The translations under genes and the position numbers were made by a program. From assembly GCA_023053545.1 (NCBI GenBank), contig JAKZAN010000006.1, forward strand, positions 6,825,001-6,889,000: a stretch of DNA of 64,000 nucleotides, given 5' to 3'. Below the pieces are notes generated by a model. It made no database searches and was not told where the DNA came from. It saw only the letters and a program-made list of their open reading frames with translations. Each line of letters begins with the position of its first letter. Within the stretch, counting starts at the first letter, position 1. This DNA comes from Lepidurus packardi (Eukaryota; Arthropoda; Branchiopoda; Notostraca; Triopsidae). Shown here piece after piece: positions 22,917 through 34,634 of this stretch.

Positions 22917-25892
22917 AGAAGCACAGATAGCTTACAAGTAAATACCCGGTGCGTGTGCTGGTGGGATTGTTTTATGTATTTTGGACCTGTTTGCAGTCAA
23001 AGATTTTTTGCATGTATCCGGTTTTGTGCGCTATCTGACTTTCCCTTACGGCTGAAGGGCTACTGACTGATGGGACAGTAAATCCGTAATGATGTTCTCA
23101 TTATGGGTCTCCATCCATGGTGTAATTAGGAATTACAGGCCCCGGCAGACCCTTGCATACTTCGTTGCTATGGGGATGTTTACCGTTTATTCGTCTGTTG
23201 CTGTCGCAACATCACTTTAGCGCTGTTTTGGCCTTTCCTGCTAAATCACATTGGTTTTGAATTTAAAACGTATCATTAAGGATTGCGATTCATGGAAACA
23301 AGCTGTTTTCGTCAAAAAAGAATCAAATTGCCACTTTTCTTTTGGTACCTTGGTGAGTAGCGCTAAAATATTGCAACGGCATGTGTATGAAGCTGAATTT
23401 ACCAACAATGACGATTAGGTGGCGGGAAATCGAATACTTTTACAACAATTTAGAGCGACAACAACTATCCCATGTTTTTCCGGTAGCGCCTGTTTGTTAT
23501 TATTTCGAAAAGATGACAAAAGCTAAATATAGTGATTTGCTAGTAACTCGGACATATAATTTGACTTGGGTGGGTATCTTGTCTATATGTTGTACACATT
23601 TTAGTATCGAAATTATTTGTTAACGACATAGATTAATGGTACAATACTTATACATCCTAAAGTAACATTAAAATGTGTACTACCACACGAGCGTTAAAGA
23701 TGCTGTACCTCACTTTACTATAGTATGTATTGTTGCTTATCCAGCTTAAATGTACAAGTTACAACGAAACTATTTACTATTCTACTATAAGTCTCCAAGT
23801 AAATGGAAGCTTGCGTTGCATGATAGTTGCGTAGTTAATATATAGCGGGTTTTATAGGCCGTTACTCGGAAATGTTACATTAATGTCCTATAATACGTTT
23901 AGAGCTCTGGCGAAACAAGTTACTGGATTAACCTTTTATCCAAAATGAGTTGCTGTGCAGCATTATCCTTTATCTTTCACAAAGGATTGACGTACCTACA
24001 TTTAATTTTCATGTTAATTCCTGCACCCGCGTATTTAAGCCTACCTTAGCCATTCAAATTAGCCCGAAAAGTGGATGCAATAATAAGGAAATCGCTATTC
24101 ATTTTTACTCTTTAAAAAATAGCTTATTCATTTAGCAAGAATCAAGCATCATTTAGCAAGAATAGCTTACACTTTTTTTGTTTCATGTTATAATAAATGT
24201 TCATGTTTAAACAAATGGAGCAAATCCTAACAAACGTCCAAGCTTGTGCTTTTCCTCGAATTTCTTCCGAGCTTTAGCCAGTTGCGTTGATATCCCATTT
24301 TGATGTTTTTCTGTAACCTACTTCCATGTCTTAACTTATCAATTTATGTCGCTTTGAAGGAGGTTTACATGATATATCCTTTCTCTTCGTTTGCCGTATA
24401 CAAGAGCTGAGATGACAGTACTTTTTTATAAGTACTATAAATGTGTTTTTGCCGGAATTGCATTCCCTGCTAGTCTTTGAGGCCACTTAATCTACCAAAC
24501 CAAATAACATGAGACTTGCTTCAGACTGATTTTACTCACTTGTGAGTTACATAAGAAAAGAGTATGACTATCCAGCACGTAGTTTTCCGTTTACAGTACG
24601 TGGGCATTGGCGCCCCTGTGAGCTTTTTAAGAAGCGGTGTATGTATTTCGTGACAGTGACATGAGCTTTCTGTAGCTAAATAGTGTAAACAAGAATGCGA
24701 GTTGGTTGAAATTCTCTTATAACAATAAAAAGAGCATCAAAGCCAATGTGCATTATTGCTTTGTTGTTGAACGGGAAATCCAAGTAGCTCTTGTTAATCA
24801 ATTTTGTCTGTTTCAATCGGGACTTTTTACTTTCCTTTTCGCTCCTTCAAAATACCAGACGCCGTATTGACAATTTCTCTGTCAACATAGCAAAGCGTCG
24901 TACTTGTCACCCGTTTCTTTGCGTGCTGTACTGTACCGCAGTGATTCGAATTCGCCAACTAATTTGTTATAGTAAGGGAAAGGGGCTGCTACAGTTATCG
25001 TTCACTGCCTTTTGCAGACTAAAAGGGTCTTTGTTATACAAAAAATATGTGAACGCAGAAAACTGAAGCGAAAAGAAAATCTGGGACGTTTTGCACAGAG
25101 AGCAGGACCACAAGCACATGGCAGTTGGTTCGCTACAGAGAGGAAAGTCTTCCATTGCAGCCGAATCCACATCAGCGGAGGCATATCATTAGCATTATTC
25201 TACTGTAGGCACTTAGACAAAGTAAAAAGAGTTGTTGTTTCCGTGGGCGATACGTATACGCTTAAAGTTCACGGAGAGGCCTTGCTTCACATAAATCTTT
25301 GACTCTAGGGTCTAGACTTGGCAATACTTGGATAGAACCAGGAGTCTCTGCAGTGGTAGGGTAACTCGAATTTATATTTTCCTTAAAGGGAACTATTACC
25401 TGCGTTTCTACTTGCCTAGGTTGTGAATTGATGCCGTAAACAAGCCGAACTGGCGACGTAGCCGTTCTTTTGTTCCATAGTGCAATAAGAATGGCACAGG
25501 AAGGATAGAGCTAATTCTCTGGACTTCAATTAAAATTGACCTAAAACAACGTAAACATGTTGGACTTTGGATGATACGGAATTGTCCTAGTAAATGTCTG
25601 CTTTTAACCGTTAATGGTTTGTCCTCCTTTTTTAGTACATTTCGTTTAAGCTATTTAGCTAAGTAAGGAAATCTATGCGATCAATCTTTAGGAAAAGATT
25701 CAGTAAACAGGGAGATGAACCATACGCAAAGAGGGGAACCCATTTTTGAATTATGAACGAAGCTTGATACATGGTTTGAAAAGAGACACGGTGCAAGGTT
25801 TCTATAGTGACACCGTCTCAGCAATGTTTGCGTAGCCTGTTTAGCATTTCTATGTGGGTATACAGATTTTAAACCATAATCCGTATTCCTAT

Positions 25893-25910
25893 TAGCATAT
25901 GCATATGCTA
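25893..25910. repeat. Perfect 18-base palindrome
   Basis: TAGCATATGCATATGCTA reads identically on both strands. It embeds two overlapping ATGCATAT-like half-sites resembling dimeric POU-homeodomain targets. A regulatory role is inference. Confidence 0.6.
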
Positions 25911-27269
25911 GCGAGGTTTTGCTTTTTCAGGCATTGAAAAGAATTGATAGGCCTTCTTTTCAAGTGTTGGACTAAATCATCCTTCGCATACTCAACAGAG
26001 AGCTCCCCTTCTTGACGTACTTTATGCGCTCTGTTGTATACAACTCTCGTTATAAAAGAAAAAAAACTCCCTTGCTAAAAAAAGGTAAAAGCAAACAGCC
26101 CATTAAATATAGCATAGTGTACCAAATAACGTCTATTACCGGTTTTCTACTGCTGGCGTATTCTTCACTGCAACCTGAAGGGAAAGTGAAATTAATTTTG
26201 CACTAGAAAGACTAGATGGAAAAAAAATCTTGCTGGCTTCTTCCCATTCATCTTGATTAGGGTTGCCACGGTAGCAAGAAGACCTCTGACCTCCCCATTT
26301 TCTTATTTTTAGTCATGCATATTAAAGTAATATACATTGTTGAGCTTATCGTGCTTTTCTCATAAAGCTTCACATTACAGTGCACGGCAATGCGTGACTG
26401 CCCCATTGCAACGGATTGTTTGTGGGAAATGATGTTACCCCTGCCTTTTTGGACACTATCCTCCTGTTTTTAATTGTTTCACAGAAACTGAAAACAGTTA
26501 AAACGGCGTCCCAAGAAAGTAGTTTCGCTTTGATTAATCTGCGACAGCTTCCGACATTTTACCCGGGTATCTTGTGACGATTATTGATTTTTTGTTAAAA
26601 AAAATTTCGAGCCCGGAAACAAAAACTTGGCTGCCGTTTCAATCAAACGGAAGCCGTGGGTCGAAGCAAACACCGAGAAGACGCTCCTGATTCATCTTTT
26701 TTTAAAATCTTTTTTTATTTATCAAAAACAACATCCAAGGACCGGATCCTAGAAAGCGTGCTTACATTGCAGGGGTTCCTGCTCTTATTCCTTTTCAATC
26801 CCCTGTTCTTTCAAAAATCCATTTCCTTTTAAATAAAATACTTCTGATCTGAGGCTTGGAATCCTCCATAGTCTCGTCCGACTGCTAAAGATGTATCATA
26901 TATATAATCCTACACATCTTTTCAATGCCCAATCCTAAGAAACCTCACATCGTTCGAAAAGTAAGTTTCCGGGCCCCTACTTGAAAACTATGAAGTATTG
27001 TCCAGTATTTCCATGTACCCTCGAAGCTTGTGGTCAGCTCTATGGGTGGGTGGCGGAAGGGAGGCGAGGACTGGGAAAGAAAAAACTTGAATTTTTCTAA
27101 ACCATCTTGCATCCTCATGGTTGTAATTGGGTTCCTGTAGAGATGATTGCCTTTTTTGTGATATCATATTTGGGGTGGAAAAAAAATTCCAAGTCTTCAC
27201 ATTCTGTCGCCAACATTTTCCCTCTTCAGAGTCCTTTTCTTCATGGGGTCCTTTACTGCTAGGAAAAAG

Positions 27270-27555
27270 CTAGTTCGAAAGAATTTTAGAGAGGCTTGCG
27301 TTTCTTCCTGTGGGACTTGGCTTGGCTGTCTTCATGCGAGGAGCCAAAGCATTTCTTAGCACTACTTTGCGAGGTTCTCTGCGAAGCTTGTGGCGACGCA
27401 CTGGTCGTCCATAAAGGGGGGGATTTGGGAGGATCTCCGACGTAAGCGGATCATAGTCAGGGACAAGCATGTTCGCGGAATTCACGAGAGGGAAAAACCC
27501 ACGAAAATTGTCCAGAAACTCGAGTAAAACTTGGTTGTCTGCTTTATTTCTTAAA
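27270..27555 (-). CDS. Candidate terminal exon, unknown protein
   Basis: A minus-strand frame is open from an acceptor-like tttagatag near 27556 to a TAG at 27270, about 94 codons. The only start codon in it lies mid-frame (the methionine in NSANMLVPDYD). The translation is low-hydrophobic and basic toward the end (RPVRRHKLRREPRKVVLRN). It could be a last exon of a gene whose other exons I could not find, or a chance frame. No family recognised. Confidence 0.2.
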
Positions 27556-28717
27556 TTATTAGGAGCCTATCTAAAGCTCAGTTATTCGTTAGGAACAGAT
27601 ATGGCGGGTTAGTCTTTGCTGCGTAGAAGATTCCGGGGGAAAAACCTCTTGAGAAACTATCATCACCTCTTGCCTCGCTGACCCACCCCCCGTGCTTCGA
27701 TAATCACTTCACCGAGGAAGAGAAAAGTACTAAGGAGTGTTTGAGGTTTACTTGCTTTGACTCAACTCAATACTGTGGACATCCTGTGAAGATCCCAAGA
27801 AAACAAGGAGTGTTTTTCCGCGACTGACTTTGAACTCAAGGAAAGGCTTTGATGCCATTAAAAGCTTTGTTCCGCCGACTTATATTCCGTGCATGACTTT
27901 CTTGTCTCTTGATGTTTACGCCATAGACTGGCTTAGGGGAAAATTTTAGTGGGATTTCCAGTCTTCGTAACGGAAAACAAGATTTGTCTCTCAGTACCCG
28001 ATTTCTTTTCCCTGTTACCCAGAACGTCTACGTACTTACATTTACAGTAAAAGTTCCGTGTAGCGTAGTACAGAACAGCAACGTTGTGTATTGATAAGAG
28101 ACGCAGATTACCGCGTATCTAAAAAGGAGGTACTTTGTGTGAATCTCTTGTCAACTTTCTGCTAGAGCCCATAAAATGCTTTGCAGCCTTACCGTATATA
28201 CGTGATGGATATGGGGTGTCACGGGTCGGGGGGGCTGATGCACTGCCTGGCTGAGTCAGAGAGGATCCGGTCCCGGCATGCGAACTGTCTTGGCAACTAG
28301 ACTTTCCCTGAGGTCGTGTATATAGAGGGCAGGGGTATAAACAAAAAGGAACCATGCCACAAAGCAGTTAGTGCCAGAGCAGTATATATATGTTCAGCTT
28401 ATCGGCCATCCAGCCATTGTTTTCCTCCAGCACCATAGCATTGGAGCAGCCCCTTTTAGCAATGACATGGCATATCGTCTTTTTGCCACGGCTGTTATAC
28501 CCACCACGCTGTCAAATCTTCGTGGTAAAGTTTTTAGTTCTTGGCACCCCACCCACTCACGGCTTCCTCCCCCCTCCCCTCCTTCGGAGCTATTACTTAC
28601 AAATTCATAGTCCCGCAGCTCGACTCTGAGATAAGCAGGTCATGCTGTCATTCTTTGCCTTTTACTTCCCCTGGAACGTAACCACTTTGCTGTAATAACT
28701 GACTGAGTAAGTTCTTC

Positions 28718-29360
28718 TTTACTTTCCTAAAGCATTTGGCAACATATAGCATTTATAGTGAGACAAAGATAAGAAAGCGCTGTACAAGATGTAGGCTCAA
28801 AGAACATTCTGGAACGTTTCTTGCTGAATGTTTGCTGAATTTTCACTGAACTCAGAATCGAAACGAGAGAAACGTTATTCGTTACTTTCTTACAAGTATT
28901 TGGCAACTATAGCATTTAAAATGAGATAACGATAAGAAAGCAATGTACAAGATGCAGGCTCACGGAACATTCTGGAATGTTTTTCGCTGAATTTTCACTG
29001 AATTCAGATTCGAAACGAGAAAAGCGTTGTTCTTTACTTTCCTAGAAGCATTTGGCAACATGCAGCACTTATAGTGAGACAAAGATAAGAAAGCATTGTA
29101 TGGTTACAAGATGTAGGCTCACAGACCATTCATCTGGAAAGCTTTTCGCTGAATTTTCGCTGAATTCAGATTCAAAACGAGAAAAAAAGTTCGTCTTTAC
29201 TTTCCTAGAAGCATTTGGTAACAGCATTTACAGTGAGACAAAAATAGAGACAAAAGTGAGACAAAGCTATGTACACGATGTAGGCACACAGAATATTGTG
29301 GAATGTTTTTGGATGAATTTTCATTGAAGTTTTGCTGAATTCGCATTCGAAACGAGAGAA
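28718..29360 (+). repeat. Four-copy tandem array, unit about 150-165 bases
   Basis: Copies start at 28718, 28882, 29033 and 29196, each with a TTTACTTTCCTA-like start followed by GCATTTGGCAAC. Shared internal blocks are GAGACAAAGATAAGAAAGC, ACAAGATGTAGGCTCA, the GCTGAATTTTCACTGAATTC region and a CGAAACGAGA end. Copies differ by substitutions and small indels; the fourth has an internal GTGAGACAAA duplication. No open frame is conserved between copies, so this is not coding. Confidence 0.9.
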
Positions 29361-32300
29361 ATATAAAAAGTAGAGAGCGAGTCTATATATGGCTGGACAC
29401 CCAAATGGTCTAGCAAGACTATGAGAGGTTTAGATGGAGAAACGTCTTGGCAACATCATTATAGCGTCGTTCAAGTTGTTGGGTTATGTGGTGAAGGCTC
29501 TTTGCTATAGAAGATTGTTAGCTGGAGCAACGTAGGAGCGGACTCAGGGGCTTCTTCCCTTTTTTTGTCCCCTCCCTCCTTATTGTCGTTCCGTAGATGG
29601 GACTTTACTGGAGAGAGTCGGATCAGGTCACCGAGACGATGGGATTCTTGCATGACGCTGTCCTTGGCGAAGATGCTGTCGCTGGGGCCAAGGCGATCTT
29701 TGCTCACAAGGCAACACGAACGACAATAACAAGCTAGTGTGTACTTTCTAGCAACTCTTGTGACAGCATATAATCTCTTTCCCGCCCCTCTTACATGCTG
29801 GGCAAAAGAAGCTCCGAGACGCTTGCTAGCATTATGCGGACCCACAACAATTCGCTTATAGTTGTCCCAAATATGTCGTTTAAAACAAACCCGGCTCCCA
29901 GCTTAATTGGAATTTCTTTTTATAATTGTGTCTTCTTTTTTTTTGCCTCAAACAAGCTTGTTCCACTAAGGTTGGTGGGTGGAGGTGGTATCGTACTCCA
30001 TTCTTTTGGGGCCAAAAAAAAAATAGGAGTGAATTCCTTCGCGTGCCTCACCGTGGATGAGCTCCTTGTTGCTAGGTTGAGAGAATTAAATCAACGTAAA
30101 AAAGTAAAGTAGTTACATTAGACAAGACCTCATTTGTGGAAGGCGGTTGTCATGTAATGATTAACCCCCTATTAAGCACCCCCCTTTTGCATTGACTCGT
30201 CAGATCCGGCGAGCTCATGGCAATTGATGTACTGTACGAGGACCCTAGAAAACCCGTTGAAATGTGTCCTAGCTCTGTCGCGCGTTTCAAGCTTGTATAG
30301 GTAGAAATGGGGGGGAGGGGAGAGTCGTCAATCCTCATTAGGTGCTAATGAGTACGGGAGCCATATGACAAGCGTATGCGGTCGTCCGGAGAAGATACGA
30401 TCTCATGACTTAATTCCACCTTCCACGTTGCTAATTTCTGTCCCATAGTGCTATTTCTGTTTGGAGGAGCTTTTGTATTTTGCTAGTGCGATATTAGCGT
30501 CGCTCTTTCCTCTTCCTTTCTCTGGAGCAGCTCGTAATTAGTCCGGAGGTAACATTCCTGGTTGTTCCTCCCAGTTGGATAAATTTTGCAAAGGTAGAAA
30601 TGGTGAAACTTTTGCTTCTGGCATCTTGGGAATGGTCGCCGTGCAATTACTGATGACTACAACTCGCAAATTGTAACCTCCTGGAATTGTTTTGCACCCT
30701 AATAAAATCCCAGTGTTAAGCGAACATAAAGTTGAGAATCCCAAGCGGCCAAATAGACAACTAGGAAATTCTTTGCATGGAAATGGAATGCGTCTGCCCT
30801 GATTAAAAAACTCGTTATTTTGTTGTCGTGAATTTTTGGGAAGGAAACCTTTTTCTTCCGTAAATTTGAAAAGGGAAAGAGACTTTGGCATGCGGAAAAA
30901 TAAAGTTAAAAAAAGAGGATATCCGGTCCCGTTTCTCTAATGGCGTGACGCAACTTAATTTCCGTCTTTCACGTATCGATGCTTCTTTGGGCGGCGTTTA
31001 TTAAATGAATTATGTGAAACGTTTGTAGGACAAATTGAATTGCATTCAGGATAATTGCCTGGATTTGTTGCGTTACTGGAACAGATGGTGTTGAATTAGT
31101 GTCGGTGAAGAAGCACCGAGTGAATGGTCTCTATGAGCCATAGAAAAGGCTTATTTTCCTCCCAAATAGTTTCCAGATTGAAGAGCCTAGGACATTTTCA
31201 CTTTTGGGCTATATTTCGCCCTTGAGTAGGTTACTGTTCCTCTCAATTGGGTATCTAATGGGTCGTAATCCAAGGGGTTTGCAAGCGGGCCACTATACCA
31301 GACAGGGGTAAAGAAATAAAAACGTTCAATGCAATACATAGAGCGAGAAAAGGGGAGAAAATAGAGAAAATACACCTTTTCATGTGTTCTGGCGCAGGCT
31401 AAATGCCAAGCTAACTCAGCCCCAAGTCGCAAAGAGTTTGAACGTAACAGTTCTCGTTTAATGCCTGGATGCGGCTGACAAGCTTGATGCAGCAGCACAC
31501 ATGTGAAGCTTTTGCTTACACAACTTGGCTGACATTCCGCAAGTAACCTGGCATAAATCAAGTGCGCGCAATAAAACACCACCACTTGTGTCAACACGAG
31601 CTGGCTCCAAACTCAACTAGCCAAATATATATCTTAACACTGTAAAACGAGCTTGTCCTAGCAGGAAGCTTATTGAGAAAGAGCTTGATAGAGACGTGTT
31701 GAGGTCTAAATGGGTTAGTGGTTCTTAAAACAGGAAGTTTAGGAGGAACTTGACAGTTTCCGACATGAGCTCGTTTGCCTCTTGTCCAGGCCGTTCAAGG
31801 GTGAAACTCATCATCTCTGCGGGAGCCTTTTTTGGACTGTATATATTCGGTTAGCTATAATATTTAAAGCAGTGGAGAGTCGTGAAGGATGGGGGGGTCC
31901 CAGCAGGACGTAAACAGGAGGGCTATACCCTTTATGGGGCTGGTTTTTGAGTATGTTGGAGAAATACTGTACCGTTTTCCGGTAATAGCCCAACAACGGT
32001 GCAATATGCTCACCGTTAGCAGCGAACGTTTTTTATTCGTATTTATGGTGTCAGGCATTGGAAAGCTGGAATAAGTAGTCGACATGACATGGCAGCTTGG
32101 TATCCCCTGCTTTTTTATGTCTGTCGCCCTTATCTAGCCATTATTGCACAGCATATTTTGTTGGATTGTCAAGTTGACAAGTTGGGACAGTGAACAAACA
32201 ATTAGCCTGGCTCTTGAAAATGTCCCCACCATTGCACCTGGCAGAAATTGGGAAGCCGGGCGGGGTGCTAATGTGGATGGGAACTCTGGCAATGGGTGGT

Positions 32301-34589
32301 AGACGCGTCCGTGGCTCTTGCCTGCTGTGAAGAAGTCAGCCGCGTCCGGGAATGAGAGCGAGACAGAGAAAAAAAAGACAAGAAATAAAAAACGAAGCGT
32401 ATGGGACCTCGTGTATAATTAATGAGATGCCTGCTACTCGACGAGGCAAGTGAATTTGTAGAGTGCTTATACACTTTAGGCTCCAAGCGAGCATGGATCC
32501 GAGAGCTAAAGCGAGGCATAGACAACACAAGCCCCCGTTTTTTACGTTTCGTAAGGGCGGGTGGAAGGGCAGGGCCGTAGGTGAAAAATTGAAGGAAATG
32601 CTAAGATGGCACAGGGAGCTCGAAGACTTTTCGATGGCAGGACGTCGTTTGTTGTTGATGTAGAAAAAAAGTAAGGCGTCTTGCTTTCACTCTTACAATA
32701 TTTTTTAGGGAGGTGGGGGTCTCATAGAGCTCGAGACTTTTTTTTCTTTTTTCATGGGTAGGCTGCGCGTGGGTAAAAGAAGTGGCATGCTCCATCATCA
32801 AGGGAGGTCTGAAAGGAACAAATGACAGCTTCTGTGCCATCCTGTAAAGAAATTTCTCCACGGTTTGGCATAGAGGTGCAACTTATTTGTCCTTTGACTA
32901 ATATATGACGTTTTTTCTGACAGTTGCGATAACGTAAGCAAGTTCAGTGATTAGAATGCTGTTATTTGTTTCCGACGCCTCCGCTGGTGGGCATTTGTCG
33001 TTCTGTACTAGAGAGAAAAGGATATATAACGCTCCGAGCGTGAATATTGCGAGAGGATATTTGGTTGGTTTGAAGGGATACGTCATGGAAGATGGATGAG
33101 TCGAGTTGGCGTTGTGATGGGATGCATTATGCATAAAAAGGAATGCCAAACTTTTAGGCTGTGCTGTTGAGCTTTTTGTCTTCGACTCTGTAAACTCAGC
33201 TTTTATATATTTATAGCATCATTACAGCCTTTTTAGGGCTAAACCATTGAGAAGACCACGTCATTAGACTGACAGAGACAGGTGAGACCGCGTCCCGCTA
33301 CAAAGCTGGCGCATAACAGGTTCGCGGTTCGTGGTCGTTGTCGTTGTCCGTTGTAAAGGCGGGAAAGTGACGTGGCAATATAGGGTTAATTGCGTGTGAC
33401 GCCAGGGGTCTGTCTTCAAAAGTCAAATGCTTGCAGTCCCTTTTTGTTGAAGTTTAAAGTCCCTTTTTGAAGAAGTTTAAAAAGTGATTGGACGTGGAAG
33501 AACAGCGTACAGTTACAGTATTCTTCTAGCTTTTTTTTAGTATAATCAAAAACGGGTAAAAGGATACAAGGGTGCATAGTTGAGTTGCGTGAAGGACAAT
33601 GACGTGCCCAGCAATTGGATTCAATCCTAAGGGAGAGACTTTGGACTAAAAGAAAAAGAAAGAGTCGCGTGAATCCTAATGTAATGGAAACCTTAAATAG
33701 AGATAGTATATAGTCATTGTTACGTCCTGTCATTTTCCTTACGTATACACCTCCGCTTTGGGGGCGGTATCACTCCCGGTCCTGTCAACCATAATATTGG
33801 CAAAGCCAACACACCGAAAAGAGAAGCAGGAGCCAGCCTTTTTGGGCTTTGATCAAAGTCTTTTCTTATGCGCCGTGATATAGTTGCTCCCAGGATGCGG
33901 ATTTTCGCCTTTTGTGCACAAACACAACTCATTTCCGTGTCAGCCTTGACAGGTTATTGATTAGAGTTTTGGGGACGTTGCTGACATGACATAATCAGAA
34001 GAATGCACATTGGATGTTGCTGCTGCTCATCGGCATCTTTCACAACACGATGTCACCCCATCACCGGCATTTTTGTCTCTCATCACTCCTTTTTTCCCTG
34101 TTATTTATTTAACACAAGTAAAAATGGTATGGGGAAACGAAGTGTGTTACACTGTTTTATTTTTTTACCCCCAGCAGAAAAGGTCTATAGCAAAGGGTGT
34201 GAAAAATTCCTCTCATGTTCCATCCTTGATTTGAGACGTGGGGCATTTGGAACCCGTCCATATGGAAGCTCTTATTGGGGTACGTGGGCGGCCATATGTG
34301 AAATGTCTTAAGCAGCCAGCAGCAGCAGGCCAGAAGAGAAAGACCGACAAGTTCAGGGATGTGAGGAGAAACAAGGGTTGCAAAGGGCAAACTTATACGG
34401 CCTCCTAAATTCAAGGGAAAACGTCGTTAATGGCGTACCTCATTAGTACCGTTTATACACCGTGGCTGCACGCGAGATATTGTTCCCCGAGTGTCTTAAT
34501 TAACCTGAAGTGCACTTAATTTTTGCCGCCATTTTCTTTCTTGGCTGGGTCTTCAGTTTGGAAAATAGGAAGTACTTCCAAAAGCAAAA

Positions 34590-34593
<4 letters not shown>
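29361..34593. other. Gene-poor region, nothing recognised
   Basis: Unique sequence with scattered TATATA motifs and simple tracts. Open frames such as 31187-31597 (minus) start at GTG and lack domain features. No repeat from elsewhere in the window recurs here. Confidence 0.5.

Positions 34594-34632
<39 letters not shown>
34594..34632 (+). repeat. Poly-T tract of 39 bases
   Basis: Uninterrupted T-run. It could be the reverse of a retrotransposed poly-A tail, but I see no target-site duplication or element body next to it; a simple repeat is the safer reading. Confidence 0.85.

Positions 34633-34634
<2 letters not shown>

Larger units (their letters stand above)
21870..28717. other. Start of the gene-poor region; no confident gene
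   Basis: This 6.8-kb stretch begins at the stop of proline dehydrogenase and must include its 3' UTR. I find no exon chain. It contains a 27-base direct duplication (22082-22135), an 18-base palindrome (25893-25910) and two weak minus-strand frames, at 22626-22916 and 27270-27555. Confidence 0.5.

Noticed and set aside
31187-31597. 136-codon minus-strand open frame with cysteines
   Set aside because: Starts at GTG rather than ATG, no signal peptide or recognisable family; a frame of this length is expected by chance in 64 kb read six ways.
34594-34632. Poly-T tract as the tail of a retrotransposed gene or SINE
   Set aside because: No element body, target duplication or processed coding sequence was found beside it.
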